NCBI GenBank assembly: GCA_015075625.1
Contig: JABTTZ010000001.1
Span: forward strand, 434,001-498,000
Origin: Anaerolineales bacterium
GTDB lineage: Bacteria; Chloroflexota; Anaerolineae; Aggregatilineales; UBA2796
Length of the DNA stretch: 64,000 nucleotides
Reading direction: 5' to 3'
Both the position numbers and the translations under genes were made by a program. The notes below the pieces were generated by a model. The model did no database searches. It was not told the origin of the DNA and saw nothing but the letters and a program-made list of their open reading frames with translations. Each line of letters opens with the position of its first letter. The stretch's first letter is position 1. Positions 18,120 to 26,051 of the stretch are shown here, in pieces.

Positions 18120-19544
18120 TTAGCGCAGATATGTCTTTACCGCCTCGTGTTGTGCCGCTGTGATCAGCCCCTCCCCCGCTAAAATCGCCGTCAGGTGGGA
18201 AAGGGTGATCAGGCTGTGGAGGGTATAGCCCGCCTTTGCCAGCGTTTCTCGTGCGCCGCCCTCCCGATCCAACACGACAATAATATCCCTGACGGTCAGC
18301 CCTGCCGTAGTCAACTTCTCAATCGCCTCAAATTTGCTCTCCCCCGTCGTGGCGAGATCGTCAACAACAAGCGCCCTATCGCCCGCTTTGAAAACCCCCT
18401 CCACCACAGCCTTTGTCCCGTAGTCTTTTGCCTCGCGGCGCGGGTAGATGAGCGATGCGCCGATGGTGTAAGCCAACACAGCCCCAATGGGTAACGCGGC
18501 GTAAGGAAGGGCGGCAAGGTGATCATAGGGGAGCGCTGCCCGCCTCACCAGCGCGGCAAGGGCTGTCACCACCTCATGCATGGCGGGGGGCGAACTAATC
18601 AGGCGGCGTAAGTCCATGTAGATGGGGGATTCCGCGCCAGATTTTAAGGTGAACGTCCCAAACTTTACACAGCCTGTGGTGTAAAGCGCCAGCGCCAAAC
18701 GCCGCTCAGCAGCGGCAAGCGTGTTACTGCCTTGTACGGGCTGAACGGCGCGGATCGCATCCCGCAGACGGAGCGCTTCGGCGCGGGGATCGTCCGCTTC
18801 GGCAATCGAACGCGAGGCAGTGATGAGGACACCCATTCCGTCTGGTCGGCGCGTCGCCCGCAGTGTGGCGCTCAGGTCGCCACCTTGCGCCCCCACCCCA
18901 GGGACAAGATACCACGCCTCAGCGTTCACCTGCCGCACCCTTGCTGCGGAGTGGGGGTCGGTTGCCCCGACGACCAACCCCACCTGTCCGGGGTGATCCT
19001 CTCCCATAGCGCCCATCGTTTCCGCAATATGCTGATAGAGCGGGGCAGCGCCAATCTCGCGGTGTTGAAAATCAGCGGCGCCGGGGTTGGAGGTGAGCGC
19101 AAGGACGAACACACCTCGTCTGGGACGATTTAAGAAGGGTGTGATCGATTCCTTTCCCAAATAGGGATTCACCGTCAGTGCATCAGCATCAAGGTAATCA
19201 AAGGCGGCACGGGCATAGGCATCCGCTGTGCTGGCTATATCGCCCCGTTTCGCATCAAGGATGACCAACGCCCCCGGCGCCGCCGTCCGAATGCGGGCGA
19301 TCAGCGCCCGAAGTGCCTCAATGCCCATGCTTCCCAGTGCCTCGAAAAAAGCGCTGTTTGGTTTATAGGCAAGGGCGAGATCGGCAGTCTGGTCGACAAT
19401 TTCACTGCAAAAGGCGAGTGCCCCCGATGCATCCTGACGATTCACCTTCTGTTTAAGCAGAGCAGGATGAGGATCAAGCCCCACGCACAGCAAGCTGTCG
19501 ATCTGCTGAGCGCGGGCATCTAGGCGGTCAAAAAGAGAGGGCAT
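18120..19544 (-). CDS. pyrFE: Bifunctional OMP decarboxylase - orotate phosphoribosyltransferase
   Basis: A 474-residue fusion catalysing the last two steps of UMP synthesis. Residues 1-270 are a type-2 OMP decarboxylase (LLCVGLDPHP, VILDAKRGDIASTADAYA, LVPGVGAQGGD). Residues 280-474 are orotate phosphoribosyltransferase, with the PRPP loop RALVVDDLATTGESK and the substrate region FGTFTLKSGAESPIYMDLRR. The true start is ATG 19542-19544; the 113 residues before it are an out-of-frame reading of pyrB. The domain order is the reverse of the animal UMP synthase. It follows pyrB by four bases, so the two form an operon. Confidence 0.93.
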   Translation of the reverse strand: MPSLFDRLDARAQQIDSLLCVGLDPHPALLKQKVNRQDASGALAFCSEIVDQTADLALAYKPNSAFFEALGSMGIEALRALIARIRTAAPGALVILDAKRGDIASTADAYARAAFDYLDADALTVNPYLGKESITPFLNRPRRGVFVLALTSNPGAADFQHREIGAAPLYQHIAETMGAMGEDHPGQVGLVVGATDPHSAARVRQVNAEAWYLVPGVGAQGGDLSATLRATRRPDGMGVLITASRSIAEADDPRAEALRLRDAIRAVQPVQGSNTLAAAERRLALALYTTGCVKFGTFTLKSGAESPIYMDLRRLISSPPAMHEVVTALAALVRRAALPYDHLAALPYAALPIGAVLAYTIGASLIYPRREAKDYGTKAVVEGVFKAGDRALVVDDLATTGESKFEAIEKLTTAGLTVRDIIVVLDREGGARETLAKAGYTLHSLITLSHLTAILAGEGLITAAQHEAVKTYLR

Positions 19545-19548
19545 CCGG

Positions 19549-20541
19549 TTACGCCTTCCCCAAGACAAGGGCGAGGATCGCCATCCGCACGTACAGACCG
19601 TACTCCATCTGGCGGAAGTAGGCGGCGCGGGGGTCATCGTCCACCTCCATGGTGATTTCGCCCACGCGGGGGAGCGGGTGCATGAGCGCCATATCCGGTT
19701 TTGCCTCGCCCATAATCGCCGGCGTAATGGCATAACTTCCGGCAAGGCGTTCATACTCGGCGGGGTCGCTGAAGCGCTCTTTTTGGATGCGTGTGACGTA
19801 GAGAACATCGGTCTGCCCCAATACATCGTGCAGATTGCGGTGTTCGTACTGGGTGATACCCTTCTCCCGCAGTTGGGCAACAAGTTCAGGGGGCATTGCC
19901 AAGCCCCCTGGCGAGACGTAATGGATGGTCACGTTGAACAGGCTGAGCAGCTTGGCAAGCGAGTGAACCGTCCGCCCATATTTCAGGTCGCCAAGCATGG
20001 TTACCGTCAGCCCGTCAATGCTGCCCCGCTCTTGGAGAATGGTGAATAGGTCAAGCAGGGCTTGGGTGGGGTGTTCGCCAATGCCATCTCCGGCGTTGAT
20101 CACCGGTTTGCGAGCATATTTTGCCGCTAACGCCGCTGAGCCAACCTCTGGATGGCGGAGGACGATCACATCGGCATAGGATTCCAGTGTACGGATGGTA
20201 TCCGGCAGCGATTCGCCTTTGGAGACACTGGAATACCGCACCTCGCTGATCGGGATCACCGTCCCGCCGAGGCGGTGAATGGCGGCGATGAATGACGACG
20301 AGGTGCGCGTGGACGGCTCATAAAAGAGCGTTGCCAAGACATGCCCCTTTAGCAAATCCATGATTCCAATGCGGCGGACAATCAGCCGAAATTCCTCGGC
20401 AACATCAAAGATGTAGGCGAGGTCGTCAAGCGAAAATTGGGAGACAGAGAGAATATGTTGCCCCTTAAAATGCCCGCTGTGATGGGTGGCAAAGGGGAGG
20501 CGTGCCGATTGGACGTTGATCAGGTTAGAGGCGAAGGTCAT
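19549..20541 (-). CDS. pyrB: Aspartate carbamoyltransferase catalytic subunit
   Basis: ATCase of 330 residues. The carbamoyl-phosphate loop is [11 protein letters not shown]. Further motifs are [11 protein letters not shown] and the C-terminal [10 protein letters not shown], all diagnostic of PyrB. It forms carbamoyl aspartate, the second step of pyrimidine synthesis. The product pathway continues with the adjacent PyrF-PyrE fusion; dihydroorotase and dehydrogenase genes are not nearby. No PyrI regulatory subunit is adjacent. A purine-rich AAAGAAAGA precedes the start, and the 168-nt repeat at 20561-20728 lies just upstream. Confidence 0.95.
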   Translation of the reverse strand: MTFASNLINVQSARLPFATHHSGHFKGQHILSVSQFSLDDLAYIFDVAEEFRLIVRRIGIMDLLKGHVLATLFYEPSTRTSSSFIAAIHRLGGTVIPISEVRYSSVSKGESLPDTIRTLESYADVIVLRHPEVGSAALAAKYARKPVINAGDGIGEHPTQALLDLFTILQERGSIDGLTVTMLGDLKYGRTVHSLAKLLSLFNVTIHYVSPGGLAMPPELVAQLREKGITQYEHRNLHDVLGQTDVLYVTRIQKERFSDPAEYERLAGSYAITPAIMGEAKPDMALMHPLPRVGEITMEVDDDPRAAYFRQMEYGLYVRMAILALVLGKA

Positions 20542-20560
20542 CTGGGGTCTTTCTTTTTTG

Positions 20561-20728
20561 CTATTGCCGTACTCTCACTGGTTGGGGTGCAACCAGCCTC
20601 CTTACAAGAAGGGTGAGCGTCGTTCGTTTACACCCTTGATCACCACCACCTAGCCCATCAGTAAGTATATCGTGATAAGCGAGGCTACCAACCATTAAGG
20701 AGTCAAATTCCTTGAAAAATGCTGTAGG
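20561..20728 (-). repeat. 168-nt structured repeat, copy 1 (leader of pyrB)
   Basis: Copy 1 of an element also present at 23373-23540 in opposite orientation. The two are the same length without gaps; I count 22 mismatches, so about 87% identity. Both keep an open frame of 55 codons ending in TAG, but only 5 of 22 differences are silent, which argues against a selected protein. Two adjacent hairpins are conserved: 20598-20611 (one wobble pair here) and 20578-20596, with changes mainly in the loop. It ends 20 bases before pyrB, so it could be a leader RNA. The second copy is not beside pyrimidine genes. Confidence 0.7.
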
Positions 20729-20856
20729 TGGCAAATTGGGGGAATTATACGCGGAGAGTCGTTCAATTTCGAGGGGTGCGCTGTAGCTGATGTTTTTCAC
20801 GCAACGAGTTATGATTACCATCCGTCCCTATACTCAGTCCTGCAGAAAGTATACAC

Positions 20857-21645
20857 ATGACCTTCTTGCAAGCTATTCTCCTTTTCCTTGCGGCAGTCAT
20901 TGCCGGAGGGATGAACTCCATCGCCGGAGGGGGGAGTTTCCTTCTTTTTCCAACCATTCGTTTTTTGGGGGGGACTATCCCCTCGCTCAATGCGAATGCC
21001 ACGAATACTGTTGCCCTGTGGCCCGGCTCGATGGTGAGCATTGCTCCTTACCGCAAGGAACTTGCCAAACAAGATCGGGGGCGCGTCCTCGGCTTGATGG
21101 CGGTCAGCTTGATTGGCGGCATTCTAGGGGCGATTTTGCTGCGGGCAACGCCGGCGACAATCTTTGATAAGATTTTGCCCTTCTTGCTGCTGGTGGCAAC
21201 GCTTCTGTTCACCTTCAGCAAACGGATCACTCAGTTTGTAAATCGGCTGTTCAAGCGCCCGCTGATCGGGGAGGATAACCGCCCCTCGCCCGCTGCCATT
21301 GTGATCCAACTGGTAATCGCCACCTATGGCGGCTATTTCGGCGGCGGAATTGGTGTTCTCATGCTTACGCTGCTCTCGCTGATGGGCATGACGAACATCC
21401 ATAGCATGAACGCCCTGAAGGTGCTGCTGGCGAGTTTGATCAATGGCGTGGCGGTGGTTATTTTTGTCCTCTCTGGCTTGGTCTATTGGGATATTGCCCT
21501 GATCACCATCGCCGGGGCAGTTCTCGGCGGCTATGGCGGCGCATCGCTGGCGCTGCGTCTCGATCCACAGATCGCCCGCCGGATTGTGATCGCCATCGCC
21601 TTTTTCGTCACGATCCTCTTTTTCATTCGCACCTACGCCGCGTGA
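20857..21645 (+). CDS. TauE/SafE-family sulfite exporter (DUF81) permease
   Basis: Integral membrane protein of 262 residues with about eight hydrophobic segments. It has the family's repeated glycine-rich motif, GGMNSIAGGGSFLLFP in the N-half and GGYFGGGIGVLMLTLL in the C-half. The family exports small sulfur or organic anions such as sulfite and sulfoacetate; the substrate here is not determinable. A TATGAT -10-like box lies at 20810-20815 but no good -35 was found. The stop overlaps the GTG start of the next gene, giving translational coupling. Confidence 0.9.
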   Translation: MTFLQAILLFLAAVIAGGMNSIAGGGSFLLFPTIRFLGGTIPSLNANATNTVALWPGSMVSIAPYRKELAKQDRGRVLGLMAVSLIGGILGAILLRATPATIFDKILPFLLLVATLLFTFSKRITQFVNRLFKRPLIGEDNRPSPAAIVIQLVIATYGGYFGGGIGVLMLTLLSLMGMTNIHSMNALKVLLASLINGVAVVIFVLSGLVYWDIALITIAGAVLGGYGGASLALRLDPQIARRIVIAIAFFVTILFFIRTYAA

Positions 21646-23018
21646 GTCGCCTGCGGGTCTGGTCGCCATTGGCGGTGATTCTCCTCGCCGCGCTGCTGCT
21701 GCGGATGGGCTTTGTTCCCGACAGCGGACATGAGAGCGATCTCAGTTGGTACAGTCGGCGGGCATGGAGCATGAAGCAGTTCGGCTTTTTCAGCGTCTAC
21801 CGCCAGCATCCTACCGACGCGCCGCCACTCTACATCACCGTCTTGGGGGTCATTGGCGCGATTCATTCGTGGGGAGAAACGCCCTTCCTCGCTGATAATC
21901 CGGCGCTGATTCCGATCTTCAAAATCGTCCCTATTGGGGCGGAACTTGGAATTATTGCCCTTGCTTATGCTTGGCTGCGACGGCGGGCGGTGTGGCGGTG
22001 GGCTGTTCCCTCAGTGATCGCCCTCTGCCCACCACTCATCCTCAATACAGCGCTCTGGGGACAGGTCGATTCGCTTTACGTCCTTATTGTGGTTGCCGCC
22101 CTATTCGCGCTTCACCATGATAAACGCTGGTGGGTGTGGGGACTGTTCGGCGTGGCGCTCACTGCCAAAATACAAAGCGTGATCCTTTTGCCGCTGCTCG
22201 TCGTCGTTTGCTTTCGCCGTTATGGTTGGCGAAATGCCCTCGGCGGGGTGATTATTGCCGTGCTCATCGTGGCGGCGGCGGTGTTTCCTTTTGCGATGGG
22301 CAGCGGTTTTGACGAAGCGCTCCATCCTTACTTCGGCGCGGTAGGGAAATATCCCGTGATCACCGTGAATGCCTTCAATCTATGGTATGTCGTCACCCCC
22401 CATAAATTTGCCCTGCCCTTCCCCTATGATTACACGCTTGATTCACAGCCTCTCAGTGCCTCCCTTCCGCTGAGCATGAATCAGGCGGGACTTGCTGCTT
22501 TGGGCGTCTGCACGCTCTTAATCCTGTGTGCCGTATGGCGGGGCGCGAAAAGAACAGACCCCGCTGAACGACGGGAATTCGTCTGGGCGGCGGCGCTCTA
22601 CATGGTTTTTTTCACCCTTCCTACGCAAATCCATGAGCGCTATTTATATCCGGGTGTTGTCCTCAGCATAGTTGCCCTCGTGCAGGAACGGCGACTCATC
22701 TTCGTGGCAATAGGGAGTATCTATACCTTCACCTACAACCTTGTGATTGTCCTCGGCGTGCCGCTGCTTACGGCGGCGCTCTGGATACCGCAGGCGTCGG
22801 CTGCTATCGCTGCCCTTAACCTTTGCCTTCTGGTCGAAATGATGGGCATCGCCGTGTTTCCGCTGGCTGTGCCTCCTCGCCGCTCTCGGCTGCATCGGGC
22901 GGCGATCCCTATTGGACAAGGGATGATCACGGTAAACCGCTTCGGAATCCTGCTCCTGCTTAGTGTTTTGGCGGGGCAAATTCTCTACCGTCTGCGTTAC
23001 CCCCCGCTCTATTGGTGA
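21642..23018 (+). CDS. GT-C type multi-pass membrane glycosyltransferase-like protein
   Basis: Membrane protein of about 458 residues with roughly ten hydrophobic segments. The start is the GTG in the sequence GTGA that also ends the TauE gene; the earlier part of the frame is an out-of-frame reading. The early acidic loop (GHESDLSWYSRRA), LWGQVDSLYVL and HERYLYP resemble GT-C mannosyl/glucosyltransferases of the ALG6/ALG8 and DUF2029 kind, which use polyprenyl-phosphate sugars. The acceptor is unknown. The pairing with a TauE exporter by overlap is noted without a functional explanation. Confidence 0.78.
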   Translation: MSRLRVWSPLAVILLAALLLRMGFVPDSGHESDLSWYSRRAWSMKQFGFFSVYRQHPTDAPPLYITVLGVIGAIHSWGETPFLADNPALIPIFKIVPIGAELGIIALAYAWLRRRAVWRWAVPSVIALCPPLILNTALWGQVDSLYVLIVVAALFALHHDKRWWVWGLFGVALTAKIQSVILLPLLVVVCFRRYGWRNALGGVIIAVLIVAAAVFPFAMGSGFDEALHPYFGAVGKYPVITVNAFNLWYVVTPHKFALPFPYDYTLDSQPLSASLPLSMNQAGLAALGVCTLLILCAVWRGAKRTDPAERREFVWAAALYMVFFTLPTQIHERYLYPGVVLSIVALVQERRLIFVAIGSIYTFTYNLVIVLGVPLLTAALWIPQASAAIAALNLCLLVEMMGIAVFPLAVPPRRSRLHRAAIPIGQGMITVNRFGILLLLSVLAGQILYRLRYPPLYW

Positions 23019-23189
23019 TAGTAGTCCACTACACAGCTAAGTAGAGATAGACTGACCCAACAACCCCACCCCCCTCCCCGTAAACGGCTGAGGGAGCAGC
23101 AGCTAGAAAAAAGGGCAGGAGAGGAGAAAGGCTTGCCTGCCCAAACGAACTAGGGTGTGTTGACATTTTGGTTCAGAATCCCTATCTAC

Positions 23190-23217
23190 CCCCTTTCCCC
23201 GCACGCGGAGAAAGGGG
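23190..23217. repeat. Palindrome, CCCCTTTCCCCGC type (second copy)
   Basis: Arms 23190-23202 and 23205-23217 pair with one mismatch around an AC loop. It is two bases different from the copy at 6416-6443. It lies in the 0.8-kb non-coding stretch 23019-23815, which also contains the hairpin at 23289-23310, the 168-nt repeat copy 2 and the palindrome at 23569-23591, but no gene I can support. Confidence 0.7.
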
Positions 23218-23288
23218 GAGAGCTTCCCTCTTTTTGTTTACGGGGTGGGGATTAGCGTTTCCAAGCCCTGAAAGGGTGGCTACTCCTA

Positions 23289-23310
23289 GCCCGCTGCTTT
23301 AGCGGCGGGC
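23289..23310. repeat. Palindrome, GCCCGCTGC-TTTA type (second copy)
   Basis: GCCCGCTGC pairs with GCGGCGGGC over TTTA. It differs by one base from the hairpin at 18078-18099, and the change keeps pairing as a wobble. This supports selection on the hairpin or recent spread. Confidence 0.65.
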
Positions 23311-23372
23311 GCTTACGGGCGGCGCTGGGCGCAAGGCATGGCGCCCCTACGGGAATTACACTATCAACAGAA

Positions 23373-23540
23373 CCTACAGCATTTTTCAAGGAGATTGACC
23401 CCTTCGTGGTTGACAGCCCCGCTTATCACAATATACTTACCGATGGGCTAGGCGGTGGTGATCTAAGGGGTAAACGAACGACGCCCGCTCTTCTTGTAAG
23501 AAGGCTGGTTGCAGTCCAACCAGTGAGGGTACTGCAATAG
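23373..23540 (+). repeat. 168-nt structured repeat, copy 2
   Basis: Ungapped partner of 20561-20728, inverted relative to it. The first hairpin (23490-23503, CTTCTT/AAGAAG) is perfect here, and the second (23505-23523, CTGGTTG/CAACCAG) is also intact with a different loop. No gene starts within 150 bases downstream, so unlike copy 1 it is not obviously a leader. The pair could drive inversion of the 2.6 kb between them (TauE and GT-C genes). Confidence 0.7.
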
Positions 23541-23568
23541 AACGCGGAAGCCCTCATCCCCCCTTGCC

Positions 23569-23591
23569 CCCTTCTCCCAATGGGAGAAGGG
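23569..23591. repeat. Palindrome, CCCTTCTCCC type (second copy)
   Basis: CCCTTCTCCC-AAT-GGGAGAAGGG, identical over 23 bases to 15591-15613. Confidence 0.75.
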
Positions 23592-23815
23592 AGTAGTCAC
23601 TTTTTGAGGGGGCTTCCCCCTTAATCTGCCTCTTTGGGGCGCTCTGAGAAACACCTCGCTTGGGATACGTGGTGACAGACACGATGAATACCCTCTAACC
23701 TTTATTTGCACCATTGGTTAATATTTGTTGATGGTCAGCCTTTTGAGAACTATCAAGCTGGAAATCTGACGGCGCAGAGTGAACACGCATTGGACAGCGA
23801 TGGAAGGTATAAGCG

Positions 23816-24424
23816 ATGGAAAATGATTTTGATCGAGTCATTGAAAAATTTAACATGCTTCGCCAAATCAATAAGGTCGAGTTTCAGCCGGTATCAGAAG
23901 AAATCGTAACAGGTTTCGAGAATCGCTGGAATATTATCCTGCCAGAGAACTATCGTCGGCTCTTGCTCAGCGTGGGGTATGTCAAGCTGCTAAATGATGG
24001 TTATTCGCTTCTGCTCTCGCTCGATGAGGTAGTTGAAGACGCGGTTAGTTACTTTTCTGATACTCCTATTCCCAATGATCTGTTTTCTGCGCCATTTCCA
24101 TTTACGACGGCTTGGCTTGGCAAAGATAAATTTGACGACGAAGCCGACTATCTGGAACAGGTGCGCCAGAAAATAGGGACAGTTCGCGGGGCACTGACAC
24201 TGTGTTCGGGCGGTTGTACGACTCGTTACATCCTAGTCGTATCCGGCACTGAACGCGGTAATGTCTGGTGGGATGATCGGTGGGACTGTTTTTCAGTTGC
24301 ACCAGAGCCATTTACCCCACAGGGGAGTGATGAACATGATCGTGCTATCCCCATCGAACCGGGCAACCGTGTGACATTCTACCAGTGGATTGAAGGATAT
24401 GTTGATCACTGGTTGGCTTCATAG
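23816..24424 (+). CDS. SMI1/KNR4 (SUKH) family protein
   Basis: Protein of 202 residues with the SUKH-1 pattern: an N-terminal helix pair leading to FENRWNIILPENYRRLLLSVG, then a beta-rich region, then FTTAWLGKD and GCTTRYILVVSGTERGNVWWDDR. SUKH proteins are widespread immunity proteins of polymorphic toxin systems and also occur as housekeeping scaffolds in fungi. No nuclease toxin lies directly upstream. The metallopeptidase cassette array begins 310 bases downstream on the other strand. Immunity function is inferred from family and neighbourhood only. Confidence 0.78.
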   Translation: MENDFDRVIEKFNMLRQINKVEFQPVSEEIVTGFENRWNIILPENYRRLLLSVGYVKLLNDGYSLLLSLDEVVEDAVSYFSDTPIPNDLFSAPFPFTTAWLGKDKFDDEADYLEQVRQKIGTVRGALTLCSGGCTTRYILVVSGTERGNVWWDDRWDCFSVAPEPFTPQGSDEHDRAIPIEPGNRVTFYQWIEGYVDHWLAS

Positions 24425-24427
24425 TTT

Positions 24428-24592
24428 ATGATTGAGCCAATAGAGGATGATTCGGGCATGAAGCTGGAAAATGTAAAGGTCGTTGGCGGCGAACTCAACT
24501 CGATTACGCAGGAAGTGGTGTCGGACGTTGGGGCAACACTCAATATCACTTTCCCAGTTGGCTATCGTGAATTTATCACGACATTGGGGTAG
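24428..24592 (+). pseudogene. Truncated second SUKH gene
   Basis: A 54-residue frame beginning four bases after the SUKH stop. Its C-terminal part, TQEVVSDVGATLNITFPVGY followed by REFITTLG and then a stop, matches the N-terminal SUKH core (helix, F/LP.Y..F/L...G) of the preceding gene. The remaining about 140 residues are missing. It is best read as the stump of a second SUKH gene in tandem, as occurs in immunity-gene arrays. A genuine short protein cannot be excluded. Confidence 0.55.
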
Positions 24593-24732
24593 CGAAACAG
24601 AAGGGCAATGAACAAACGCATCCGACAGCGCATAGGGCGGCGATCTCGTTTGTATAATCTTAGACCGCCACTAATATTACCCCCCCCCGTACAGTGTCAA
24701 GGGACGCGCTGTACGAATCCCCTACGGATGGA

Positions 24733-25269
24733 CTACTCCCACGTGACCCCGCAGACGAAGACCAACTCGCCATCAACCCACATCCATTCGCCGCCGCCAC
24801 CATCGGGGCAAAGGGGATCACCACCACCGCCGAAGGGTGGCGTGGGAGTCCGTGTGGGAGTAGCCGTTGCTGTTTTCGATGGGCTTGGCGTTGGGGTTGC
24901 TGTGGGGGCGAGGGCGGTTTGTGTCTTGAAGTAATCTTGTGTTTCTTTGGCATCGTTAGTAAGCCAAGAATGAACATAATCCCAATAACGAGTTTTTTGA
25001 AAATGCTCGGCGGTCAGATGCTGACCTAACGTAAAGGTATTTGAGGGACGGGCTGTAGGGATGGGCGTCCCTACAGTAGCGTAAATTATGGTCATCGTCA
25101 GCCGTGAATTAGCACGTAACGTAGCCACCCATAGATCGGTGGCTTGTTGTGCAGGGGCAAGATAGGCTGGCGGGGCAATGCGCTGTCCATTGACAAAAAT
25201 CACCACTATACCAATCACGGTGAGGAGCATCATCGTGAGCCCAAAGCCTGACCTAAGGCGTCGTTTCAT
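24733..25269 (-). CDS. Membrane-anchored protein with conserved EWMWVDGE tail (array member A1)
   Basis: Protein of 178 residues: N-terminal membrane anchor (FGLTMMLLTVIGIVVIFVNG), a short conserved extracytoplasmic region (LTAEHFQKTRYWDYVHSWLTNDA), a Thr-Pro-Ser linker (TPTPSPSKTATATPTRTPTP), then the array's common tail with two cysteines (CPDGGGGEWMWVDGELVF and VCGVTWE). Four sibling genes or relics of this layout lie at 25473, 27514, 34516 and 36485. It is the last gene of the array on the minus strand, with an AAAGG-containing ribosome site upstream of ATG. No known family was recognised. Confidence 0.72.
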   Translation of the reverse strand: MKRRLRSGFGLTMMLLTVIGIVVIFVNGQRIAPPAYLAPAQQATDLWVATLRANSRLTMTIIYATVGTPIPTARPSNTFTLGQHLTAEHFQKTRYWDYVHSWLTNDAKETQDYFKTQTALAPTATPTPSPSKTATATPTRTPTPPFGGGGDPLCPDGGGGEWMWVDGELVFVCGVTWE

Positions 25270-25293
25270 CGAAAGTACCTTTCGCGTCGCTGG

Positions 25294-25461
25294 TTATGGA
25301 CACACGCCCAACGGAGACGTCGGCACGGGCGTGGGCGTGGACTGCGCCTGCACCGGCACGTACCACGTCGGGGGGACACCGAGGAACGCCATCCCCGGAT
25401 GGGCATCGCGCCCCGACCCATCGGCGCGGATGAGGATCACCGTGCGGGCATCGTTCGTCGT
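25294..25461 (-). pseudogene. Orphan type-I head of a metallopeptidase gene
   Basis: An open stretch of 56 codons containing the type-I head (ARTVILIRADGSGRD, GMAFLGVPPTWYVP) and the start of the Thr-Pro linker, which then ends at a TAA. In intact members this head is followed by a metallopeptidase. Here the body has been lost and the next gene (A1) follows directly. It is evidence that bodies can be deleted while the flanking conserved segments stay. Confidence 0.65.
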
Positions 25462-25472
25462 CTATGGATGGA

Positions 25473-26026
25473 CTACTCCCAACTCACCCCGCAGACGAAG
25501 ATCAACTCCCCATCGACCCACATCCATTCGCCGCCACCGCCGGGGCAGACGGGAGGAAAGCCAGTAGGGTAGGGGATAATTGCGGGGAAGGGCGTTGCCG
25601 TCGGGGTGGGAGTCCATGTGGGAGTTGCCGTTGGGGTTTTCGATGGGCTTGGCGTTGGGGTTGCTGTGGGTGCGAGGGCGGTGAGAGTTTCACCATACAT
25701 TTGCGTCACCCAAGCATCATTCGTAAGTCGTGATTGAGTGGCAGACCAATAACCAGTTTTCTGGAAATGATCGGCGGTGAGATGATCGCCCAAAGTGAAC
25801 GTTTCGGTAGGAGGTGCGGGCGGGGGTGGAGTACCCATCGTTGCATAATAAACCGTCACGGTGAGTAATATTAAGGAATGCGTAGCGTCAAGATCAATAG
25901 AGGCTTGTGCTGGCGCACCAAACGCTCTCAGAGGCAATTTGGGAATGTCCATATTGCTGATTAATATTCCTAAGCAAACCAAAGAACCACAGCAAACCAG
26001 AAGGTTGTCGCAAATTTTGATTTCAT
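25473..26026 (-). pseudogene. Tail protein A2, frameshifted in the membrane anchor
   Basis: Homolog of A1 and A5. The expected start (MKSKFATTFWFAVVLWFA) runs into a TAG, and the rest (LGILISNMDIPK ... LTADHFQKTGYWSATQSRLT ... TPTPSPSKTPTATPTWTPTP) continues in another frame down to the common tail GGGGEWMWVDGELIFVCGVS. The frame can also be opened at an alternative TTG at 25982, which would give a protein without an anchor. The frameshift is visible by comparison with the A5 N-terminus MKPKIATPFW. Confidence 0.6.
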
Positions 26027-26051
26027 GATACTTGGAGATTTTCCCTATTTG

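Noticed and set aside
20561-20728. PyrR-binding leader in front of pyrB
   Set aside because: A CCAGTGAG segment resembles a PyrR-type loop, but the second copy is not beside pyrimidine genes and no attenuator pair is clear.
23706-23909. 67-residue plus-strand frame overlapping the SUKH start
   Set aside because: Overlaps a better-supported SUKH frame and its C-terminal part is that gene out of frame; the first residues (HHWLIFVDGQPFENYQ) may be a relic but cannot be supported.
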